Assembly: GCF_000471905.2 (NCBI RefSeq)
Contig: NW_006499617.1
Location: 581,761-645,760 of the forward strand
Source of the DNA: Amborella trichopoda
Taxonomy: Eukaryota > Streptophyta > Magnoliopsida > Amborellales > Amborellaceae
Length of the DNA stretch: 64,000 nt
Direction: 5' to 3'
Part shown: positions 61,301 to 64,000 of the stretch, in pieces
How the letters are laid out: each line of letters begins with the position of its first letter
Numbering within the stretch: the first letter of the stretch is position 1
Program-made: the position numbers and the translations under genes
The notes under the pieces: generated by a model
Databases searched by the model: none
What the model was told of the DNA's origin: nothing
The model's input: the letters and a program-made list of their open reading frames with translations, nothing else

Positions 61301-61593
61301 TCCCATGCCTGAGCCAAGTTTTTGCACACTGATCGAAGAGGAATCAATCTGATATTCTCCACAATGTACTGTATTGGATAATCCTGACAAAGAGAATTAG
61401 CTTAAGAACCAAAAAAATACTTGAGTACAAGAAGGAAATCATATGCTTAATGAAATACGCACTGTAAATCAAAGCATACATCATGAAGAGTAGGGCAAAT
61501 TCGAGTAGCCTCATCATATTTTTTACAAGCTTCTTCAAGCAAAGCATCTTTTGAAGGAGAAATTGAATCGGGACCCACATTATCAGCACTTTC
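22873..61593 (-). CDS. HLB1: TPR-repeat protein, HLB1-like, spliced, 5'-incomplete (11 exons)
   Basis: Joined exons: 61593-61480, 50798-50715, 50534-50484, 35821-35792, 35589-35527, 35017-34952, 34853-34725, 28468-28433, 27292-27173, 25390-25202, 22983-22873. They total 993 nt, giving 330 residues and TGA. Every junction is GT-AG and every exon is a multiple of three, so all ten introns are phase 0. Residues about 15-60, 67-95 and 107-140 form TPR-like helix pairs (ALNNWGLAL and AIYNLGTVL are typical cores). Residues 255-330 form a compact module ending in a tryptophan-rich helix ([18 protein letters not shown]), which could be the end of a PH-like fold (inference). The sequence agrees with my memory of the plant TPR protein HLB1, a trans-Golgi/early-endosome protein linked to actin. 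The name is unchecked; the gene structure is much more certain. The first visible exon starts at an acceptor, so the N-terminus lies upstream. Introns are 10681, 180, 14662, 202, 509, 98, 6256, 1140, 1782 and 2218 bp. Confidence 0.85.
23893..24248. mobile_element. fold-back MITE family Z, copy 2
   Basis: Left end GAGATTGAATCTAGG, right end CCCAGATTCAATTTGG. The arms pair through AAATCCAAGTCACTTGAAAT and its inverse, with the centre near GGGGTATTTTGGTCC. Confidence 0.65.
24316..24667. mobile_element. fold-back MITE family Z, copy 3
   Basis: Left end CCAGATTGAATCTGG, right end CAGATTCTATCTGGGCC. It has the same centre (GGGGTATTTTGGTC) and arm words as copies 1 and 2. Confidence 0.65.
25202..25390 (-). 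CDS. host gene exon, 63 codons
   Basis: Acceptor TTGCAG, donor GTAAAT. A serine-rich, variable start ([16 protein letters not shown]) is followed by a conserved part ([20 protein letters not shown], then [13 protein letters not shown]) that looks like successive beta strands. Confidence 0.9.
25764..25963. mobile_element. Mutator-type MITE with 9-bp target duplication
   Basis: Two ~80-bp arms pair almost completely (GAGAAATGATCC against GAGTAATGATCC at the tips). The 9-bp TATCTGTAA occurs exactly on both sides (25755-25763 and 25964-25972), the length typical of Mutator-like elements. It lies in the 1.8-kb intron of the host gene. Confidence 0.8.
26158..26362 (-). mobile_element. dispersed short repeat family X, copy 2
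   Basis: Inverted match to 3462-3690, in the same intron as the Mutator-type MITE. Confidence 0.6.
27173..27292 (-). CDS. host gene exon, 40 codons
   Basis: Acceptor TGGCAG, donor GTAAAA. It encodes [15 protein letters not shown] and then [16 protein letters not shown], a proline-containing segment linking the TPR part to the C-terminal module. Confidence 0.9.
28433..28468 (-). CDS. host gene micro-exon, 12 codons
   Basis: A 36-nt exon encoding [12 protein letters not shown], between acceptor GTAG and donor GTCAGT. I found it by looking for the residues expected between the exon ending in SNYS and the one opening with LPLPYLK. The match is exact in frame and phase. It is too short for an ORF scan to report. 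Confidence 0.85.
29801..32830 (-). mobile_element. LINE D, 5'-truncated and decayed
   Basis: Poly(A) end at 29801-29811. Along the minus strand: [15 protein letters not shown] (about 32,735), [14 protein letters not shown] (about 32,600), [17 protein letters not shown] (about 32,440), a decayed HLKYAKK reading where HLQYADD is expected (about 32,070), the linker to about 30,800, and an RNase H tail with [11 protein letters not shown] (about 30,110). Many stops and frame shifts; no endonuclease. A hAT-type MITE sits inside. It lies in the 6.3-kb intron. Confidence 0.8.
31319..31473. mobile_element. hAT-type MITE inside LINE D
   Basis: 155 bp with inverted ends TAGGGCTGGTAAAGGGCCAG and TAAGGGTGGCAACGGGCCAG (the second read from the right). 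It is rich in GGCCTGGCC. Flanks GCCACAGT (31311-31318) and GCCACGGG (31474-31481) agree at 6 of 8 bases, an aged 8-bp duplication. Confidence 0.75.
33014..34265. repeat. GAATC/GATTC-rich degenerate tracts
   Basis: Two tracts (33,014-33,190 and 33,950-34,265) have GGAATCGAGATTCC-like words every 15-40 bp. Their wording resembles a third tract at 63,310-63,610. The piece between them is AT-rich and unremarkable. Confidence 0.5.
34725..34853 (-). CDS. host gene exon, 43 codons
   Basis: Acceptor CTACAG, donor GTAAAT. It encodes [18 protein letters not shown] and then [16 protein letters not shown], ending the helical domain. The next intron, 6.3 kb, carries LINE D. Confidence 0.9.
34952..35017 (-). 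CDS. host gene exon, 22 codons (third TPR)
   Basis: Acceptor TTGCAG, donor GTGAGT. It encodes [11 protein letters not shown] then [11 protein letters not shown], a canonical TPR helix A and B pair. Confidence 0.9.
35527..35589 (-). CDS. host gene exon, 21 codons
   Basis: Acceptor ATGCAG, donor GTACAG. It encodes a charged helix ([20 protein letters not shown]) between the second and third TPR units. Confidence 0.87.
35792..35821 (-). CDS. host gene micro-exon, 10 codons
   Basis: A 30-nt exon between TTTCAG and GTATGC. It encodes [10 protein letters not shown], the core of a TPR helix. It completes the repeat begun in the 50,484-50,534 exon, which makes the assignment secure despite its size. 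Confidence 0.85.
35822..37310. other. intron sequence without recognised element
   Basis: Start of the 14.7-kb intron. Only short open frames, with no family I recognise. Confidence 0.5.
37311..38998 (-). mobile_element. LINE C, 5'-truncated
   Basis: Poly(A) end at 37311-37324. Reading the minus strand: the post-RT linker (38219-38668, [25 protein letters not shown]), a zinc-binding segment (37883-38188, [13 protein letters not shown], then [18 protein letters not shown]), and an RNase H start (37632-37829, [12 protein letters not shown]). It belongs to the same subfamily as LINEs A and B. Frame shifts are present. The right end falls at 38,998 against a Copia-like gag fossil. Confidence 0.8.
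38999..39793 (-). mobile_element. Ty1/Copia-like gag fossil
   Basis: Minus-strand reading from about 39,793 ([20 protein letters not shown]), through the Copia gag (UBN2-type) region (39493-39711), to a zinc knuckle ([10 protein letters not shown]) at the boundary with LINE C. Pol is not present in the window. Broken, with a few breaks; old. Confidence 0.7.
39794..41670 (-). mobile_element. probable LTR or leader of an LTR element
   Basis: The right end, read on the minus strand, begins TGTCACGACCCC, a start common in plant LTRs. No partner repeat and no target duplication were found, so the extent and the relation to the adjacent gag fossil are uncertain. It carries a 75-bp minisatellite. 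Confidence 0.4.
40290..40665. repeat. 75-bp minisatellite, five units
   Basis: The word (C)GCAATGGGTCC starts at 40331, 40406, 40481, 40556 and 40631, exactly 75 bp apart each time. A sixth related word is at 40753. Each unit holds an imperfect palindrome, CAATGGGTCCTCCATTGG. Confidence 0.9.
41672..42545 (-). mobile_element. solo-LTR-like repeat, copy 1
   Basis: An 874-bp match to 52642-53604, inverted. Read on the minus strand it starts TGTTGAGGTTTTGTGGCC and ends GGCCACA, a TG...CA structure. It has no coding sequence and no clear target duplication. A solo LTR fossil is the best reading. Confidence 0.55.
42546..43732. other. AT-rich intron sequence with small tandem arrays
   Basis: Contains (AAAT)n at about 43,194-43,215, a ~35-bp array (GAACTAGTATTATTTTTT-like) at 43,291-43,470 with about five units, and an exact 30-bp duplication at 43,556-43,585/43,586-43,615. 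No gene. Confidence 0.65.
43948..48009 (-). pseudogene. LINE A ORF2 (endonuclease, reverse transcriptase, RNase H), broken
   Basis: Starts at ATG 48009 ([13 protein letters not shown]). The AP-endonuclease has [13 protein letters not shown] and, after an in-frame TAG at about 47,531, TSDHCPIL. Reverse transcriptase: [15 protein letters not shown] (about 46,650), [29 protein letters not shown] (about 46,080) and [11 protein letters not shown] (about 45,950) with intact YADD. Then come [13 protein letters not shown], the zinc-binding segment ([15 protein letters not shown], about 44,800) and RNase H ([25 protein letters not shown]). The frame changes near 46,600, 46,240 and 45,650. The last stop is TAA 43950-43948. 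Confidence 0.88.
48009..48497 (-). CDS. LINE A ORF1 remnant
   Basis: A 162-codon open frame from ATG 48497 to TAA 48011-48009. It has an acidic N-terminal part with an internal duplication ([16 protein letters not shown] and [16 protein letters not shown]) and a basic C-terminal part. No zinc knuckle or other known ORF1 domain is seen, so the family is unassigned. The stop overlaps the ORF2 start as TAATG. It may be the 3' end of a longer ORF1 reaching into the proline-rich region. Confidence 0.6.
   Translation of the reverse strand: MAEAEMAPLEKATPTISSSQAIVEAEEVDKDATNRIDDTTLAESVPGFPVNALTPFFLSQAFEGVEEVDRDEPNSIVARMREMYRIIGFEYDGPKGPAHKFVTADANSRLQVRFRGQRELCNLLSSMPFAGEPLASSPAPLSTDCPRRSLRLASILSLPTTK
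48498..49719 (-). other. LINE A 5' region, pyrimidine- and proline-rich
   Basis: On the minus strand this is CT-rich and open in different frames in overlapping pieces (49344-49757, 48697-49299, 48428-48787), all proline/serine-rich. It could be a 5' UTR or a decayed proline-rich part of ORF1. Low complexity makes the frames unreliable. Confidence 0.5.
49720..50483. other. intron sequence with TGACGTC/TGATGTCA cluster
   Basis: At 49,955-50,030, TGACGTC, TGATGTCA and GAGGTCATC recur within 75 bp, with a GGATCCGGATGG stretch after. The wording resembles the 2,165-2,546 repeat, which it may distantly match. At 50,408-50,480 a ~38-bp unit (AGAACATTATGATAAAAGTG) is tandemly duplicated. Confidence 0.45.
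50484..50534 (-). CDS. host gene exon, 17 codons
   Basis: Acceptor TTGCAG, donor GTATGA. It encodes [17 protein letters not shown], the first helix of the second TPR. A 14.7-kb intron full of transposons follows. Confidence 0.88.
50715..50798 (-). CDS. host gene exon, 28 codons (TPR helix)
   Basis: Acceptor TAG, donor GTGGTG. It encodes [17 protein letters not shown] followed by a basic and acidic helix ending ELWKQ. A 180-bp intron separates it from the next exon. Confidence 0.88.
50799..52641. other. intron sequence with CT repeats and a small gap
   Basis: No gene. At 51,955-52,062 GCCTAGGC-type words cluster. A (CT)n run from about 52,126 contains a 31-bp N gap (52,146-52,176), and another lies at 52,276-52,316. 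CA-rich stretches follow to 52,460. Confidence 0.6.
52642..53604 (+). mobile_element. solo-LTR-like repeat, copy 2
   Basis: 963 bp starting TGTTGGGTTTTTGTGGCC and ending GAGGCCCACA. Inverted counterpart of 41672-42545, sharing blocks such as GACCTCTCTAGGTATTTT and AAGGGTTTCGA. Non-coding fossil. Confidence 0.55.
54208..56730 (+). pseudogene. hAT transposase (BED finger, DUF659, dimerisation region), broken
   Basis: BED-type finger at about 54,232-54,335 ([20 protein letters not shown]). The DUF659/RNase H-like core lies in the open frame 54926-55744 ([45 protein letters not shown]). The C-terminal dimerisation part follows after a likely intron, with [20 protein letters not shown] at about 56,060. 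A second likely intron (about 56,178-56,304) precedes an acidic tail ending at TGA 56728-56730. Stops and frame shifts at about 54,350-54,900 and in the tail make it non-functional. Autonomous origin is clear. Confidence 0.85.
56909..59048 (-). mobile_element. LINE B, 5'-truncated, nested in the hAT element
   Basis: 2,140 bp with poly(A) on the minus strand (T-run from 56910) and an exact 16-bp target duplication, GTTGAAGACTTGGAGA, at 56893-56908 and 59049-59064. The hAT sequence resumes after it. Confidence 0.92.
57192..59034 (-). pseudogene. LINE B ORF2 3' part (post-RT linker, zinc-binding, RNase H)
   Basis: Begins just after reverse transcriptase ([50 protein letters not shown]). A stop at about 58,646 is followed by [18 protein letters not shown] in the same frame. 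Frame changes near 57,990 and 57,780 separate the zinc-binding part ([13 protein letters not shown]) from RNase H ([43 protein letters not shown]). Closest relative in this window is LINE A. Confidence 0.88.
59464..59581. repeat. 39-bp tandem repeat, three units
   Basis: Units start at 59465, 59504 and 59543, each with AAGAAATT(A/G)A and TGATTGATTTCAAAATA. Confidence 0.8.
59690..60085 (+). promoter_or_regulatory. promoter-like stretch with telo-box motifs
   Basis: AAAACCCTAACC, AAACCCTAG and an inverted TTAGGGTTTA (telo-box words) flank a TATA-like ATAAATACTAGC and a CT-rich run. It could be a real promoter or the LTR of an unseen element. No gene follows. Confidence 0.3.
60086..61479. other. 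intron sequence, nothing recognised
   Basis: AT-rich, with short open frames only and no recognisable repeat or exon. Confidence 0.45.
61480..61593 (-). CDS. host gene, first visible coding exon (38 codons)
   Basis: Opens after an AG acceptor (61595-61594) and ends before a GTATGC donor. It encodes a polar linker ([14 protein letters not shown]) and the first TPR helix ([13 protein letters not shown]), which continues directly into the next exon as [10 protein letters not shown]. The next intron is 10.7 kb long. Confidence 0.85.
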
Positions 61594-64000
61594 CTGAAAT
61601 AGAAGTAAAGAAATGAAGTTAAGATGTGAATTGCCAATTTACCACTAAGCATGCCTACATACTTCAAAATGCAATGCAGCATTATCAGTTTCAATATCAC
61701 AAACTGTAGTAAGAAAATTTCATTGATTATCAACATATTAATGAGGCCAGTATCAAGGTTCCACCTATTAATTTAGTGGTCAGGGTGCAGCACTAATGCC
61801 CAAAGATTGAATCCCAACATAACCCCCCAAAAAAGAGGAAATATAACAAAATTGCTTTTGCATCCCCTGTCCATGCAGGAAATTGTTTAAGTAATATATA
61901 ATTTCTGCTATTTTTCCCTGACAAACGAGAACACCTATCCATGAATGCAATATCTAGTATTGAAAAGAATTATTTTCTATAAGACAAGGATTCAAGGTAA
62001 GATGATTGAATCTTTTCCTTCTTGCTGAGGTTTGGGTCCTTTAAATGCCCATACCCTTGTCTTTGATTAAAGCTCTGTGGTTTAGTCCCCATGTATGTGT
62101 CCCAATGCTTTATGTTTATGGATTACTCTCAATTCAAGCAGGAGTGCTGGTCTACTTGGGTAATTTTAGAAGGGAAGGAATAAGGGAGTTGAGCTCTATT
62201 TTTGGGACATAGTAGGCTTCATCACTCTAACCTTGGCGGGTGACTAGGTCTTGGCTAGATGAGTAAACCCTCACCCTAGACTGGTTATGCTTAATACGGG
62301 TACTCTGTTGAGGTCAGCTCCAGCCAGGGTGGGTACTAGTTGATTGGCAAGAGATGAAAGAGGCTCCTTTGGTGTGGGATGGATATGAGGACAAAGACCT
62401 GAACACCTCAGCATTGTGCTGCTGGTTGCATCAGACCTGTATGATCTTTAAGAGTTTTGTTGGGTTTGTGTGATAGTTAGAATGCATGTGCCTGAAACAG
62501 GATCCCGCGCACGAGGAAACCTGGAAACTCCTATACAAGTTTTTTTGGTCTGTGTGCACACCCTAACCTTATCCTTGAGGAGAGCAACTGGAAGCTCTGG
62601 CTCCGTGTGGACTATGACAACTTCTATGCTTAACCTGCTTCGATAGTCCAATAATGTGCTCCTTAAATGGGATACATGTGGGTTATAGGTCTATTGAGTT
62701 GGTTTGGGCTCCAGATGTGGTCATAGGGTAGTCATGGAATGCCTTTAGTAGGATCTAATTTCAATGTTAGCAAACTTTTCTAAGGTTTTAAAGTTGTTTT
62801 TCCTAGTTTATTGAGAAAATTAAATAAGGATTTATTTTCTCTAATTAGTCACCTTAACTTGTATAGCAAAATATGTTTCAGAACAAGGATACTTTTGAAC
62901 TAAAAAATGTTCCGAAGTAAGGGTATGTTCAGAATTAAATAATTTTTTTTATAGAAGTAAATTTCACGGAGTATTATTGAATTTTTGGAAATTTACTGAT
63001 CTCTTTTTGTGGACCACTTGAGGACTACACGAATCACACGTGAGACCCCTTGAGCCCACTGGCCATCGGGCCCACGTGGACTCAAACATGAGGGAACGTG
63101 CATGGGGAAGTCCTTTCTCTCATGGGAGGTACATATCACTCAAGTTTGGACTTCAAAGTGTAGTTTAATTCCAAAGATCTCACAAGATACTTTCTAAATA
63201 TTTCCCCTGGTGACTAGGATGTTGAAAAGTCAAAGTTTGTTACAAGTTTGAAAAGTCAACCTTAGATGGTTAGAAGTTAGATCTAAGGTGGGAACATTGT
63301 TGTTGGAAAAACCTGAGAATCCAAATCGTTTTAGACATCTGAATCGCAGAAGCGCGGCTAGCTAGAAGATTTTCATTTTCGGAATTGACGTTCGTGTAAG
63401 GAGAATTGCGCGAAATGAGATTCCTATTTTATAGGAAACGAGATGCGACCCAAATGGAATCGAGATCCCTACATAGATGAAATCGAGATTCTAACCTCTT
63501 TGGAATCAAGATTCTGACCTATTTCGAATCAACACAAGATGGAATCGAAAGTCCATATATGGAATCGAGATTCCATCTTTGAAATTGAATTTTTGATGTA
63601 TTTGGAATCGAGGTGATATCAATTTGGGTTCGGGTTTTGACCCACCAGTCAATAGAAATTTATAACTCTATGGGTCGAGTTTCAACCCTCTTAAAATGAA
63701 GATTCCTAAATCAATAATATCTCCCGCTTTAAAAACTTAGAACCTCATCAAGCAATCAAGATCATAGGCCTCTAAGACCTGAAGAACGGTTCCTTAGATT
63801 TGAAGTCAATGTATTGACTATTGAGACTCAGATATAGTATCAGAAGTAAGGTCAGTTAATAGACACTCAGATGGAGATCACAGTGTCTATTAACTATAAA
63901 TAAGGGCATGGATGGGTTGGAGAGTCATTGATGCATTCCTCTTCAAAAAAAGAAAGACTTTGTCTTGTAAAAGAAGCCTAAAGATTGAACCCCAGGTAGG
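61594..64000. other. upstream intron or 5' flank of the host gene
   Basis: No exon of the host gene was recognised here, so the N-terminal exons are probably beyond the window. A GAATCGAGATTC-rich tract lies at 63,310-63,610. Confidence 0.5.

Noticed and set aside
1-64000. tRNA, rRNA or CRISPR features
   Set aside because: I saw no cloverleaf with A and B boxes, no rRNA words and no spaced direct-repeat array.
61600-64000. Further N-terminal exons of the host gene
   Set aside because: Minus-strand frames here (for example 62448-62651) have no acceptor or donor that fits and no similarity to the expected protein.

Overview
The window is nuclear DNA from a flowering plant. It is AT-rich, with GT-AG spliced exons, plant-type non-LTR (LINE) elements, a hAT transposon, LTR-element remnants and many short inverted-repeat elements. 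Two runs of N (13,037-13,567 and 52,146-52,176) are assembly gaps in GA/CT microsatellites. There are no prokaryotic features. I cannot name the species.

The one clear host gene lies on the minus strand and covers most of the window. Eleven coding exons between 61,593 and 22,873 join in frame into 330 residues plus a stop. They encode three TPR-like helical repeats and a conserved C-terminal module, and the protein resembles plant HLB1 as I remember it. The N-terminus is missing: an acceptor site opens the first visible exon, and I found no further exon up to 64,000. All ten introns are phase 0. Three are very long (10.7, 14.7 and 6.3 kb), and those three hold the large transposable elements of the gene.

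Layout. 1-5,790: AT-rich DNA with MITE-like repeats, two hairpin-rich repeats, and seven CACGTG palindromes in 177 bp. 5,794-11,930 and 15,059-21,160: two copies of one ~6-kb block, each with an LRR receptor-like-protein pseudogene on the plus strand and, on the minus strand, a LINE split by a small LTR element. Between them are a GA repeat, a gap, a plus-strand LINE scrap and an unrecognised ORF-rich stretch. 21,160-22,872: flank downstream of the host gene, with a fold-back element. 22,873-35,821: nine exons; introns carry fold-back MITEs, a 200-bp MITE with a 9-bp target duplication, and LINE D with a hAT-type MITE inside it. 35,822-50,483 (14.7-kb intron): LINE C, a Copia-like gag fossil, a 75-bp minisatellite, an LTR-like repeat, and LINE A, which is about full length (6 kb). 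50,484-50,798: two exons. 50,799-61,479 (10.7-kb intron): an inverted LTR-like repeat, then a hAT transposon (53,690-59,428) with exact 8-bp target duplications, itself carrying LINE B with a 16-bp duplication. 61,480-64,000: the most 5' visible exon and upstream DNA.

Apart from the host gene, everything that looks coding is transposon-derived or a pseudogene. The most unusual items are the chained perfect hairpins and G-box cluster near the left end, the UAAUG stop-start overlap joining the two LINE A ORFs, and the nested, datable insertions.
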